Source: Skeletonema tropicum
Lineage: Eukaryota; Bacillariophyta; Thalassiosirophyceae; Thalassiosirales; Thalassiosiraceae
Direction: 5' to 3'
NCBI GenBank assembly: GCA_037178625.1
Contig: CM074134.1
Location: 1 to 64,000, forward strand
DNA length: 64,000 nt
Shown here: positions 10,636 through 21,817 of the stretch, piece after piece
Layout: every line of letters starts with the position of its first letter
Position numbering within the stretch: position 1 is the first letter of the stretch
The notes under the pieces: model-generated
The model's database searches: none
What the model saw: only the letters and a program-made list of their open reading frames with translations
What the model was told of the DNA's origin: nothing
Program-made: the position numbers and the translations under genes

Positions 10636-11472
10636 ATGATCCATCCCGAAGAAAACAACAACGAAGAAGCTGCTGCTGCTGCTTTTGATCCTACCGATAC
10701 AAAGTATCAAGTATCCGTCGAATTCCCTCCCAACAAGGAATCTACTTGGCCATATCCACCAGAAAAGTCGGGATGGTACATGGCTCACAATTGCCTTCGT
10801 GATACGATGGAGCAGTTTCAAGATTGCTTGGCTTCAGTGCGCAGTAGTAAGGCTAATAATAAATGTCCACCACATCTACAAGAGTGGCAAGTTGATTGTC
10901 TTCAGGAGTTGTTTGCTCTTCAATATAATATGGTGGAGGAGCACCACACTACGGAGGACAACATATTAGCACCGGAATTCCTCAAAAGGTTTAAATACCC
11001 GGATAAACTTGTCGATGACCATGATGGAATTATTCAACAACTTGATAGAGTGAATGATATCGTGAAGAATCTCAAGCCGGGAGCTGATGCCGTCGCTTCT
11101 ATGGACGAACTAATAGCAGAGTTTGAGAAATATTCCGATGCGATACGCCCTCATTTCGAAGAGGAAGAGACCATTGGCTTGCCGCTATCACGAGCATACT
11201 TTGAACCAAAAGAACTCGCCAAGATCATGAAGAAAGCACACAGTCAATCCAAGCCCGATCCATTGGGCATCGGCTGCTTTATTTACTTTAATGGGACTGA
11301 CAATGTGCGCAAGTTTATGAAGCAGGAGGGTATCCCATTCTTTGTTTGGTATTTGGGATTTTTGCCTGGATACAAGCAGTACTGTCGCAAAATACTCCCC
11401 AAAGTTAATGCATTGAAAGATGGAGTTGAGCCTGTACCAGAGAAGAGGGGGTTGTTCTCATGCTTGTTTTGA
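10636..11472 (+). CDS. Hemerythrin-like HHE cation-binding protein
   Basis: 278 aa, single exon, start ATG in a CGACAATG context. The metal-ligand pattern of the hemerythrin/HHE fold is visible in four-helix order: His51 (MAHNCLRD), His103-His104-Glu107 (EEHHTTED), His129 (DDHDG) and His173 with Glu177 (RPHFEEEE). Proteins of this family bind a di-iron centre and act in oxygen, NO or redox sensing, or iron handling. There is no signal peptide or membrane segment, so a cytosolic site is likely. The C-terminal 60 residues are rich in Lys and aromatics and end FSCLF, which is not a standard CaaX box. The specific role is unknown. Confidence 0.85.
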   Translation: MIHPEENNNEEAAAAAFDPTDTKYQVSVEFPPNKESTWPYPPEKSGWYMAHNCLRDTMEQFQDCLASVRSSKANNKCPPHLQEWQVDCLQELFALQYNMVEEHHTTEDNILAPEFLKRFKYPDKLVDDHDGIIQQLDRVNDIVKNLKPGADAVASMDELIAEFEKYSDAIRPHFEEEETIGLPLSRAYFEPKELAKIMKKAHSQSKPDPLGIGCFIYFNGTDNVRKFMKQEGIPFFVWYLGFLPGYKQYCRKILPKVNALKDGVEPVPEKRGLFSCLF

Positions 11473-11670
11473 GTGTAGTAGATCATTGTCAGAGAGGAGT
11501 TACTTTGGTGTGGGCAGAAAAAAGAAGATGTATGTGGCTGACAAGGAAGCACCGAAGATTAGGTAGAATAGAAGATAAGAATAGGTTAGGTTGTACAATA
11601 CATGGTAGACGAAGTCTCGTCTTCAATTGATATAGTCTCGTCAATGCCGAAAGTGAAAGTATTCATTCTT

Positions 11671-12648
11671 CTACCACCTACTCAACAATCTTCCCACTGC
11701 AGCAACAAACCGTGCTCCATCTCCCTCACTCTTGGATAGATTATGATTTGCATCTTTCAACATCAGCCCTCTTGCATTATTGCCTTTTTTACCACTCTTA
11801 ACATTATCATCTCCACCACCACCACCATCTTCTTCTTCATCATCTACACCATTATTCATCGCCTTCACCATCCGTCTCAACAAGACCTCCTTATCCACAA
11901 ACGAAGGGACATACTCATCCTTACCCGAATATACCGCTATCAAATCCAACTCCTTCTTTCGCCCCACATGTCCAAGCCGTTCACACAATTGATCATCTGT
12001 CAAATCCGAAGAGAAGAAGTCATCTTCCCCATTTACATCAAATAGTGATAAATATCGTGATGCAGTGATTGGTGCCCAAAATGCCGATCGTGGCATCATC
12101 TCCTCCCCCTGTTGTTGTCCCATCAAGCTTTGTGCATGGGATATATATTCGGAATGATCCTCGTCGCTCTCCCGATCGCTCACTGGAGCTTGTAATGCGA
12201 CTACCTTGACTTTGTCCACGAGTTCTTCTCGTCCATACTTTAAGAAGTGGATGGAATTTTGACACCCCGTGGAATGACCGACTAGTGCAAATTGCTCTGC
12301 GTCATGATGTGTCGACAGATATTCTATCAATTTGCCAATTTCAGCCGAGTCTCGTGACAGAGATCCGTGCCCAAATCCAAGATAGGAACTTGATAGGACA
12401 GGTTGGACAAGTGACCATCCCAGGGTATGACATTCTGTCTCGAGTAATTTTGTGTAGGGTGTTGGAATGGGTCCATCGGAGAGACCTCCTATGAGGATGC
12501 ACTTGTTTTTGCACGTGTCGTCCTCCGCGGTTGACAATTTGAGAGGAGGGAGAGATTCAAAGGCGATTAGTGATGGGCTGCTGCTGTATTGAAAGAGGGA
12601 GCCGGTGAAGACTCCGTAGGGAGATAGAGGCGGTGGGCTGGACTTCAT
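11671..12648 (-). CDS. DUF1749-type alpha/beta hydrolase
   Basis: 325 aa, single exon. The nucleophile elbow is GHSTG at residues 124-128 (Ser126). The following GCQN, the upstream LIGGLSDGPIPTPY and the WSLVQPVLSSSYLGFGHGSL block match the DUF1749/UPF0613 family known from fungi and plants. Likely partners of the triad are Asp244 in SGKDEYVP and His302 in DANHNLS. A Gly/Asp-rich insert near residues 268-290 separates them. Substrate is unknown; a cytosolic esterase or lipase-like function is inferred from the fold only. It is convergent with the hemerythrin-like gene, with stops about 200 bp apart. Confidence 0.85.
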   Translation of the reverse strand: MKSSPPPLSPYGVFTGSLFQYSSSPSLIAFESLPPLKLSTAEDDTCKNKCILIGGLSDGPIPTPYTKLLETECHTLGWSLVQPVLSSSYLGFGHGSLSRDSAEIGKLIEYLSTHHDAEQFALVGHSTGCQNSIHFLKYGREELVDKVKVVALQAPVSDRESDEDHSEYISHAQSLMGQQQGEEMMPRSAFWAPITASRYLSLFDVNGEDDFFSSDLTDDQLCERLGHVGRKKELDLIAVYSGKDEYVPSFVDKEVLLRRMVKAMNNGVDDEEEDGGGGGDDNVKSGKKGNNARGLMLKDANHNLSKSEGDGARFVAAVGRLLSRW

Positions 12649-12895
12649 CCTTTATGAGAGTGTTCGTACGTAATTTAAGAATAAGTGATGGGTGTGATGG
12701 GCGGCGAAATATTTATTACTAATTCCTACTAATGCGGTTTTCACATTACAAAGGAATTAGTACTCAAACTTCGCTCCCCTGCTGCAAAGATTTTATGACA
12801 ATGTCCATGAACAGCCTTCATAGATGCCACAGTTGATAAAGGAGCCACTGTGACCATACCCAACCAAAGGACACTGCTGAACGCTATCTGATAAA

Positions 12896-13894
12896 ATGGC
12901 TGCTGCAGAGGAGGAGGACGATATTGCTGCGCTCATTTGGCAAGAAAGTCAGCGCCGAAAGAGTGAGGCGGCAGCGGCGGCGGCTTCAGCATCCATCAAG
13001 ATCAAGAAGCCAAAGAAATCTTCGTCATCAGTTACTGCAATTCTCAATGATTCACCAAAAACTAAAACGAGAAGTGTCATAAATGCAACCAAAAGGAAAC
13101 GGCAGCCTGTTTCAGGAGAGAAACGGAACAAAGATTCGAAACGAGCCACCCAATCTGCTGATGGTGGTTCTTTTAGTTCTGCAGAAAGATGCACAAATCA
13201 GGCTCGGGCTGGTGAAGTCCCAATTGAGCAGGGTAGAAAATATGCAAGAAAATTATGCAGCAGTGAAGGTTGCACAAATATAGCTGTAAAGGGAGGAGTG
13301 TGCAAGAAGCATGGGGCAAAGACGAAACGATGCAGCAGTGCAGGATGCACAAATCAAGTCATAAAAGGAGGAGTGTGCATGAGGCATGGAGCAAAGGTCA
13401 AACTATGCAGCAGTGCAGGATGCACAAACATCGTCGTCAAAGGAGGAGTGTGCATGAGGCATGGAGCAAAGGTCAAACTATGCAGTAGTGAGGGATGCAC
13501 AAAAAATGCTCGGAAAGGAGGAGTGTGCATTAGTCACGGAGCAACTGAGAAGCTGTGCAGCAGTGAAGGGTGCACTAATCGAGCTGTCAATGGTGGAGTT
13601 TGTATCAGACATGGGGCAAAGACCAAGCGATGCAGCAGTGAAGGATGCACTAATATAGCTCTAAAGGGAGGAGTTTGCAAAAGACATGGGGCAGAGGTCA
13701 AACTTTGCTACATTGAAGGATGTACGAATCGAGTTGTCAGAAGAGGAGTATGCATGAGGCATGGAGCTAAGAGAAAACTATGTAGCAGTGAAGGATGTAC
13801 GAATCGAGTTGTCAGAAGAGGAGTATGCATTAGGCATGGTGCTAAGGTCAAACTTTGCAGCACCAAAGGATGCACGGACGCTGCATGCAAGTGA
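12896..13894 (+). CDS. CxxxGCTN...GGVCxxHGA zinc-ribbon repeat protein
   Basis: 332 aa. The first ~110 residues are basic and low-complexity (Lys/Ser-rich, nuclear-localisation-like). From about residue 120 there are about nine 24-residue repeats of the form C-S-S-x-G-C-T-N-x4-K-G-G-V-C-x-R-H-G-A-K. The spaced Cys and His residues suggest one zinc site per unit. Similar repeats are widespread in diatoms and also occur in some plant WRKY-associated proteins; a nuclear nucleic-acid-binding role is inferred. The frame ends at TGA 13892-13894 exactly where a GGA codon of the repeat would be expected, and more repeat sequence follows (see next entry). Confidence 0.8.
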   Translation: MAAAEEEDDIAALIWQESQRRKSEAAAAAASASIKIKKPKKSSSSVTAILNDSPKTKTRSVINATKRKRQPVSGEKRNKDSKRATQSADGGSFSSAERCTNQARAGEVPIEQGRKYARKLCSSEGCTNIAVKGGVCKKHGAKTKRCSSAGCTNQVIKGGVCMRHGAKVKLCSSAGCTNIVVKGGVCMRHGAKVKLCSSEGCTKNARKGGVCISHGATEKLCSSEGCTNRAVNGGVCIRHGAKTKRCSSEGCTNIALKGGVCKRHGAEVKLCYIEGCTNRVVRRGVCMRHGAKRKLCSSEGCTNRVVRRGVCIRHGAKVKLCSTKGCTDAACK

Positions 13895-14017
13895 GGGGTG
13901 TGTTGGAGGCCTGGAGGAAAGCAAAAATGTGCAGCAGTGAAGGATGCACAAATAATAAAGTCATCAAAGGAGAAATGTGTTGGAGGCATGTTGCGAAATT
14001 CACAAAAAAACAAGAAG
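13895..14017 (+). pseudogene. Repeat units beyond the stop of the zinc-ribbon gene
   Basis: Directly after the stop, GVCW continues the interrupted repeat in the same frame. After a one-base frame change a further unit (MCSSEGCTNN...KGEMCWRH) is readable near 13928-13995. Either the array was shortened by a nonsense change and a frameshift, or a short intron (GT at 13891, AG at 13933-13934, 44 bp) joins TGC-AA to the later unit in frame. That longer version would run to 14244 and overlap the convergent gene, which makes it less likely. Confidence 0.5.
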
Positions 14018-14079
14018 TAGGAGTAAGGAGTAACGTTCTAAGAATTAGACTAATTTCAATTGCACAATTCTACTCCAAC

Positions 14080-17000
14080 TTAAATGGCCGGACCAGGTAT
14101 GATATTCACAAATGCTTTCGCTCTCAAAGGAATGTTAAAGATTGTCCCATCCATTCCGAGGACACCACCTTCCATTTTATCCTTACATCCAACCATATCA
14201 TCTCCACAGTACATCACGTCTACGTACTCTTCATCATCCGGTAAAGGGGATCCATTTATATCACACCTCTTTACTCCTGGGGGGATAATGCGTAAAACGC
14301 CTGAAGCTCTCTGAGGGCAGCCGTATACACAGCCGTCCCTCCCAACAAAGCCATTTTGAAATTTGTTCTCACCTTCGGTCAGGTGGGGTCCAACTAACTG
14401 ACATTCATCAGTCTCCATATCAAACTTCAATACATATTCAGCATCACAGGGGAAGAGGTAGGCAAACTTCCCATCCAAGGTTAATGATCCGCCAAGATAT
14501 TTGTAGCCACCATCCTGAGGGACACGATGATATCCACTTCGAAGGATAGATCCATCCCCTACAGTATAAACTTTTTGTAACTCGACATCAAATACCAAAA
14601 TCGAGTCTTCATTGTTGGGAAAGCCGATAAATTTCTTCCCATCCAATGAAGCCAATCCTCCGTGCCACTTCCACCTTCCTTCGGGAAGTGTTCCTTCTTC
14701 AAGTATGCTAACCTCATCCGTTCTTGGATCTATTTTCAGCACTCCTGTAGCGTTGTGAGGTATACCATACTTTTTTGTAGAGGGGCGAAAGACTATGTCA
14801 GAATTTTTGATGCAGAATATTTTTCAACCAACAATAATCTGATCATGATGTGTACTTACGATGCACCCATCTGCCATTAGCAGCCCTCCATACCATTTTG
14901 CCTTGCCAATGAATTCGGGACCAATATACGTTGTCGTTTCAAGTCGAGGATCTTTGGGTAGAAAAGAATTGAGCAAGAAATGGTTGATTAGATGGATCTG
15001 ATTCACAACAAATGATATGAAACAAGTTTGGACTCACCGATCTTCATCACACGAGAAGCACTCGCCGGGATAGCGTAGACAAAACCACCAGCAAGTGAAC
15101 CTCCATGATACAACCATCCCGTCTCAGCGCCATTGGGAATGGGATCAGTAATAAATGTTGATACAGAAGCTGTCTCAGGGTCGACTTTCAAGACACAACC
15201 GTCGGGACTATTACAAGGGAGGGCAAGACAACATCCAGAAGGATATGCAAAGCTCCCGTCTTCGTTCTTTCCCATGTCGGTAGCTGGAATTTCAACTCCA
15301 CGGAGCCACTTAAATTCTCCATGATACTTTGGTCCAATCGTCTCAACTTTCCGAGTGTTGACATCAACCTGTATCAATTGTTTGGCTGTACCCGGCACGC
15401 CATAAATATATCTTCCACATGGACTCGCCATCCCACCCAAATACTTATCTTGACCAGAGAGGCCAATCGCTTCTCCATTGTCCGAACACGGTGTTAACAC
15501 CTCCATCGTGGCCAAACAAATTGGTATATGCTTGTTGGAGAGGTTGTTGTACGAGGTGTCAAGTCCCCATTCATCTGTGAATCGTCCATTCTTCATGGTC
15601 CATGGTCGTCCCACAGCATTCCTATCGTTGTCTTTGTAGACACCCTCCACGAATCGAATTCCACGTGAGACTGCTCGTTCTATTTCCTTCCTCCTCACCT
15701 CCTCTGGATTGTCTCGATTTTCATACGATAACAGACCATACAATTCCGCTTGTCGAATAGTCAACTTTGGTGCACCCAATCGAAATTTCGGTCGTTGTAA
15801 CAATCGCGGAGGGATCAGTCGCACATCACCATCACCATTAACATTGACATTGTTACTTTCACCGTGAAGATGAGCATTCCACATTGTCACTCGTCGGTGA
15901 GGATACCAATCTTCCACTTCGGGACGGTAATCTCCCGTCATTCCAGTTCGATATGCCTCTAACTTGAAATCCGTCAATTCCTTATATTTGGTGTGTATCA
16001 TTTCCTCTTCTACGTCAGTGATGCATTGTTGCTGTTGTTGTATCTTTTTGTGCATCTTGTGCTTTGGGACTGAATATAGAATGTACTTCTTTACTGCTTC
16101 GATTGGCAACATGCTACAGTAGGAGACTGCTCCAAACTCTCTGGAACCATTGTATCCAAATAATAATTCCGTGCCATCCTGATCCACTACTTTGGTGTTG
16201 TCGTCATTTCGCATCGTTAGTGATGGAGCAACGATAGCATGAACCAAATCAGAACGCCATAGAATGACATCTCCCCTCTTGGCATAGATTTTCTCTCCCA
16301 ACAATTCTTCATTCTTTCTTCCATCATCACTACCATCCGTTGAGTAAGAATACGGAACACACCAAAAGTACCCCCCATTCCAATCCTGATCCACAGTCTG
16401 ATCTGTAAATGATACCGCCGCTTGAATGTGGCATAGACCAGTGATATCTTTGTATCGTTGTTGTTTGTTCAATTTCTTTTGGAGTTTGTTGTATTGTTTC
16501 TTGGATGTTGTTACTGCTTTGCTATCGTCACTGTTGTTGTCGTTGTTGCTGTTGCTTTCTTTGGTTGTTGTATGGGTAGGCACAGCCTGATTATGCTGCT
16601 GACCACCACCATCAGATGACGATAGATTACTATCCTCATTAGTTCGATTCAATCTCCCATTCCAAACAAGATAACGAGCATCATTACTCCCCATATCTAC
16701 ATCTTCTCCTCCTTCATCATCATCATTATTGCACTCTTTCTTCAAATCAACAATCCTCGGACGACAAAATGTAAATCCCTCCTTGGAACACAACAATTCA
16801 TCTGTACCAAACAATGGTCCAAATATTCGATCGGCTAGTATCTCACGTACATTTCCGAGTAGATATCCTGCACCTAGAGATTGCATCATGTCCTCGTTAT
16901 TGTTATTAGTACCGGAATGTGGCCATGGATCCATATCCTCACAATTCGATGAATCCATCACTATTTCTTCATTATTATTAGTTGGTAGAATCGCACCACC

Positions 17001-17342
17001 ATGACAATCCAGCAATGAAACTTCTTGCCCGTCCCTCGCATACCACGACCTAGGATCATACCGTAACACTGCCCCACCACTCACATCACGTACAAACTCC
17101 CATAATTGAGATATTGCCTCATTGCACTCGTCGTTGGTTAGTATGGATGGTAGGTGATGATATCCTTTGGTTTGTAAATTGTGTAGGGCGCTGTGGATGT
17201 GTGGTGGTGATGATGATGATGATGGATTGAAATGTTGAAGGAGTGGATTTTGAATTATTGTTGATTTATCATGATTGCTACTGCCGCTGCCGCTGCCGCC
17301 GCCGCTGTTAGTTGAGGAGTGTTGATTGCACTGATTCTTCAT
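14080..17342 (-). CDS. 2OG-dioxygenase-like (PhyH-type) / beta-propeller fusion, 3 exons
   Basis: Exons 17342-15038, 14951-14860 and 14769-14080; introns of 86 and 90 bp have GTGAGT...AAG and GTAAGT...AAG ends and keep frame, giving 1028 aa. The N-terminal ~480 residues resemble phytanoyl-CoA-dioxygenase-like proteins: W-N-G-G-Y-F-W-C-V-P with upstream CHIQAAVSF, then KRGDVILWRSDLVHAIV. The canonical HxD iron site was not clearly located. The C-terminal half has six or more repeats of the form GG-x-DG-x-I/Y-x-x-P-x-x-A-x-V-L-K-I-D-P with IGP motifs, a propeller type common in algae. The middle is Asn/Asp/Ser-rich. Joining both parts in one gene is unusual; splice sites support it, but only transcripts would prove it. 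Confidence 0.8.
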
Positions 17343-19402
17343 CGTCGTTGCTTAATAGATATCTGTACTGTAGATGATGTCATCCCATGGTGTTGCAATA
17401 GCGGTTGGCGGTGATGCAAGCTGGCGGAATTTTTGAGATGGCTGTCTCAAAGATGTGTGTCATCGGTACTTCTTATTCACGCTTCCCTACAATTTGTTGC
17501 ATGTTATGTTGTAGCATGCTGAAAGACAGGAAGGTGGCCAAGGCAGCCAACAGCGCAAGGATGCAAATGTAGGAATGGTCAGCTGGTTTCCTACTTTGAG
17601 GTTGAGAGAGAAGGAGATGCATCAAGAGATGATCAACCAAGACATAGCTTATTCACTTGAACTTGAACTTTAAGTTGAAGCATATTTTGCAGATACTGGA
17701 TATCTAATTGGACAGAATCAGAATGGCATCCTATTAAGTATGCCTCAGTAGTGCAGAAGAGCAATTGCAGTTGCGGCTCTAGATATGGAATGAGAAACAC
17801 ACACTGGGCGTCTAACATCTACACTACATACGTCCGTGCTTGCGAGCAAAAGCACTGTGAAGTAATCCTCACCCCTTTCTATGACAAAGTCGTGCACATC
17901 TTTAGCAGACACACGCTTGTCTCTTCAAGCTAAAGACATGCAATGGCAATGGTATTCCTGCCAATGACACGCGGTAGCAGCGATGAGAACTTTGCTTCGT
18001 GATCCTGACTGGTTCACTTAGATTCTAGCATGCATATAGAGCATAGACAACTCGATGATCACACGGCATATAGCGATGACGTGACCATCATAGGTATTTG
18101 CGATTGCTGGTTACAGCAGGCGCACACATCAAGCCTCCATGAGGAGATTGGAAAGAGGCTGAATACTCTCCTCTGCCCGGATGCAGCCGACCTCTAGAAC
18201 GAAGACGGCCTTGCGTGCACTCTCTCTCCCGGCTCACCTCGAAAACCTCTTCTTTGGAGCCTTATAGTACCATACTCGATGAAGTGGCCGCTTCCGGCTG
18301 TGAAACAAGGCAGGTCGCCCTGCTTGCCATTTTGGATGGGGAATAAATTCCTATCCCTATCGCTACTTTTCTCCGTAGGGGTTCCGATGGATGATTTCCG
18401 GAGGTCTAAAGTCGAGGTGATTTACTAAGTTTCTCTAGCGTTCGTCAAAAAAGGCCAGCTGCCCCCCCGAAGATGATGGAAACCAATCCAAAACCAAAGA
18501 GTTACCAGCTGGTACGCGAACATACCCCACCAGGATAGTTAGGCCACTTTCCAACATTACAGAAATGGATAGGAATTCTCTACTAAACTCAAGAGAAGGG
18601 AAGAAGAAGAAGATCTACTATTACTATTGATGCCAATGACAATGATTATATTTTGTTCGTGTTGAGCAATACTTACAATCAGCCTGTTTTCAAATATTTC
18701 CTTCTCACACCTTCGGTCCAACGAACAAGCAGAGGTCAAGCTCAGATTGAGAAAAGTGTACTAATCCCCATTGCTACGTAAAGGCCACCGACAATAACGG
18801 GGTGGCGTGGAACCCGAAGGAACCAGGGTAGACTCATGGTTTAGCAGTACCCCCAAAAGGTAGCTGCCTGGGAACTTTGCCCGGTCTTTGCCGATGGTTC
18901 TGAACCATTGCCTTCCACCTCCAGTTGCTATTCATCTCTAGAAACAGCTTACGACTTCGCCTTCATCTCTACCTCTGCTAGCTTCCCAATTGGGCTGCAT
19001 ATTATGAGATACAACATCGCTGCTAGGATGAGAGGATAGGAGTTCGATCGTATCGCAAAGCAAGTGAGTGCCGAGTGACAGTCTCTAGAGAGTCGACGGA
19101 AAACTTCTGAACTGCATGAGGAATTTATTTACCCTTGCATGAGGACGGGACTTGCAAAATCTCAAATCTCATTTCACACGACTTCTGCGGTTTTCCTGTC
19201 CGTGCTCAACGCCCGATTTTGAGAATCACGAACAAAAACTCCCCCTGTCAGCCTCTACCTCGTTGCATCACTCCATCGCGACGTGTCAACCCCATTCCCC
19301 CGTGCAACTCTATGGTAACTTGCAACCAGTATCTAACGGATAATTCTGATCACTCCAACCCCTTGAATGGTACCAATCTTCCTCTACTAACTGTCAACGC
19401 AA
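17343..19402. other. Intergenic, no gene recognised
   Basis: About 2 kb separating the divergent fusion gene and MYND gene. Only short broken frames are present. It contains one dispersed repeat (18750-18945). The last few hundred bases should hold the MYND gene promoter, but I see no defined element. Confidence 0.5.
18750..18945 (+). repeat. Dispersed repeat R4, copy 1
   Basis: Nearly identical to 36227-36420: both contain GGGGTGGCGTGGAACCCGAA and GGTCTTTGCCGATGGTTCTG in the same order with a few small indels. There is no coding assignment; probably a mobile-element fragment. Confidence 0.85.
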
Positions 19403-20284
19403 ATGCCGTCAAAAAAAAGGGGGAAGGCGAAAGGCAAGGCACGGAGGGCGACCAAAAGTAGGGAGGAGTTGAACAATGACACTCTCCACGTGAAGAAGAA
19501 TGTTGAGTTGAGGATTCAGCGACAGCGACTGCAGATCAGCAACAGTAACAACAACAACGACCAAGATGATGAGGATGCTTTATTGGAAGAAGCTATCAAT
19601 CTCGCTGCAGCTGAGAAGGAAAAGCTAGATGCTGCCGCTAAAAATGATGAGAGATGCGATCATGGATTAGTTCCATTGCCCAGAGGACACGTTTGTGCAT
19701 TGTTCGTTCACTCATTTCTACGTGAATTCATTCCGGGCAGTAAAACTGTTGAAGCATTCGAAAATGAATTAGAAAACGCTCTCATAGCAACGAAAAAACG
19801 GGGAGAAGTAGTTATGAGTAATCCCGACATGTTGAAATGGGTTGTATCCCATTTTTTGGCAGAGGGAACGAACATGTTATTAGGGGGGAAACTCGATCAT
19901 GCTCATCATTCTGCAGCATACGCGTGCATGTTCGAGCAATGGAGAGCCGTGAAATGTGGAGCTCTAAACGACTACTTTAGGAGCCACCATGGCAAGATTG
20001 AAGAATTATCAAGCGGTACCTGTGACGAGCACACCGTTGTTAGCTTCTTCAAGAAGCGCATCCCTTGCAAGTGCTTGGACAAAAGATACAAGGAAGTCAA
20101 GTCCATCGTAAAAATGGGCCTTTGCAACAATCAAGGCTGCACTCTCCCCGATAGGAAGGCCGAACGCAGTAAACTGATGCATTGCGAACAATGCCGTTTG
20201 GTATATTACTGTTCAATTGAATGTCAGAAGGCTGCATGGCCATCGCACAGAGAATTCTGCGTCGCTGTGAGTAAGGTGCCCTAA
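19403..20284 (+). CDS. MYND zinc-finger protein
   Basis: 293 aa, single exon. The N-terminus is very basic (Lys/Arg/Gly), followed by an acidic helix-rich segment. The C-terminal ~50 residues form a MYND finger: CNNQGC, MHCEQC, YYCSIEC, and H-x3-C at SHREFC, with the usual spacing. The preceding region (GLVPLPRGHVCALFVHSFLREF) recurs in a family of diatom MYND proteins. MYND fingers mediate protein-protein contact; no SET or other catalytic domain is present. Start ATG at 19403 lies in a GCAAATGCC context. Partner and process are unknown. Confidence 0.85.
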   Translation: MPSKKRGKAKGKARRATKSREELNNDTLHVKKNVELRIQRQRLQISNSNNNNDQDDEDALLEEAINLAAAEKEKLDAAAKNDERCDHGLVPLPRGHVCALFVHSFLREFIPGSKTVEAFENELENALIATKKRGEVVMSNPDMLKWVVSHFLAEGTNMLLGGKLDHAHHSAAYACMFEQWRAVKCGALNDYFRSHHGKIEELSSGTCDEHTVVSFFKKRIPCKCLDKRYKEVKSIVKMGLCNNQGCTLPDRKAERSKLMHCEQCRLVYYCSIECQKAAWPSHREFCVAVSKVP

Positions 20285-20397
20285 ATGTGGGACAGACAAG
20301 AATGGAGCAATATGAACGAAGCAATAGAGTGTTATAGAGTTGGGTGCTGGGGGTGGGGGATAGTCAAGTCTTTAGAAAGATAAGAGTCTAAACTAAA

Positions 20398-20795
20398 GGC
20401 TAAGTGTATGGTCACCCTAGCCAGCATGTTAGTTCTCAGCGAGTATTTGAGCTCAGAAAATGTTCAACATAGCTATGGAAAGCTGAGAGTGAGAGGAGTT
20501 CAAATCCGCATCGTCCCTGAGCTGTTTCGGAATCATTGTGAAGTGAATGTATTCTTGGTCGCTGAAGAACAGGGTAAATTGGGAGAAGGGGCTACATTTG
20601 GGGTTATCCTTAAATCCTGCTCTAGAAGTGGGGCTAACAAAATATTTTTTTATGTATTTTTGAAGGGACGCCACGGATTCAAAGTCTACACAACGAGAGG
20701 AGCATTTTAAGCCTATAAAAGGGTAGGTTAGCCCCTGTGGCGGCTGAGAACGAACAAATCGGCAAAAAGTGGCTAGGCTGACCATACACTTAGCC
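20398..20795. mobile_element. 398-bp MITE-like element with 26-bp TIRs and TAAA duplication
   Basis: The left end GGCTAAGTGTATGGTCA and its continuation CCTAGCCA are repeated inverted at the right end (about 25 of 26 bases). TAAA directly precedes (20394-20397) and follows (20796-20799), consistent with a target duplication. The interior has no transposase, so it is non-autonomous. It lies just downstream of the MYND gene. Confidence 0.85.
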
Positions 20796-20940
20796 TAAAC
20801 ATGAAATCACACGAGTTTGCTTTCACTCCTTTTATCTGTGACTATGATGCATCATTCAAATGAACATATGATGAACTTGGGCTCGATCATTGTTTGCCAT
20901 TTGAACAATTTTTTTGCAATTCAAATACTTTTCTACACAT

Positions 20941-20989
20941 TGTAGCAGCGATGCGGATTGCATGGTGATCAAACAAACACACTGAGTTA
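20941..20989 (+). repeat. 49-bp perfect direct repeat, copy 1
   Basis: Identical to 21751-21799. Begins TGTAGCAGCGATGCGGATTG and ends ACTGAGTTA. The pair encloses about 760 bp without a gene. Confidence 0.95.
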
Positions 20990-21750
20990 GTTTAGGCTAC
21001 GATATTGTTTGTTTGTGGAGGCACGACAGACCGCATCATCATCCCCCATCTTTGCTGTCAACTGAGGAGTCAAGGTTGGAATACCTTGCGGATAATCGAA
21101 GGAGATGCAAAGAACTATGATAGGACATGAAATGGGAAGAAGTCCGTTGAATAGCTGTCAATACATCTGCTTAAATGCCCCTCAGAAATAATAAAATGTT
21201 CGACAGGGAAGAAAATGTTGTGTGCCATGTCCCCCACTTTCGATAGCAGTGCTCCGTCCACTGGTAATCGAACAAAAATAAAATAAAAATTTTATACCTT
21301 GGCCGTTGATCAGACGCCAAGGAACCAATTATGGATATGGATCCAATCGACAATTGGTAGGAGTGGTTGTTGTTGGGTGAGAAATCTTCACTTGTGTCGA
21401 GCGATAATGAGGTTGTCGAAGCAGGTGGCTCATATCCCCCATCTGGTATTATCGGTGCGTATCAAACTGTTCGAGCAATAGCGGCCTCCAAACGCCATGC
21501 AGGAGGAGTATGATAAGTTCACGACGGTGTAATGTCGGAGGCCACACTCCGACGATGGGACTCCTGTGTAGGAAGGGCGGAGGAACAACGATGACGTTGT
21601 GAAAATATCTCGGATGCGTTAGCAGTCGACTGCAGAGGAAGTGGCTCGGATCCAACTGCTGCTGACTTCCCCCATACGTGAATACATGGAGGGCAATGGA
21701 CCGCACGTCTAGCGGAGCGGCTGGTCCAAGCCCGTAGTGGGCTCATAACC

Positions 21751-21799
21751 TGTAGCAGCGATGCGGATTGCATGGTGATCAAACAAACACACTGAGTTA
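21751..21799 (+). repeat. 49-bp perfect direct repeat, copy 2
   Basis: Second copy, immediately followed by three CCCTAA units and then by a retrotransposon fragment. Confidence 0.95.
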
Positions 21800-21817
21800 C
21801 CCTAACCCTAACCCTAA
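21800..21817 (+). repeat. Interstitial telomere-type repeat (CCCTAA)x3
   Basis: Three perfect CCCTAA units lie exactly between the 49-bp repeat and the copia-like coding fragment. TTAGGG is the common telomere repeat of many eukaryotes, including stramenopiles. Confidence 0.9.

Noticed and set aside
13855..14244. Extension of the zinc-ribbon protein to 14244
   Set aside because: Would overlap the last exon of the convergent gene by 165 bp; only the first ~50 codons look like the repeat. Kept as an alternative splice idea only.
20453..20785. 110-codon minus-strand frame
   Set aside because: Lies wholly inside the 398-bp TIR element and has no transposase features.
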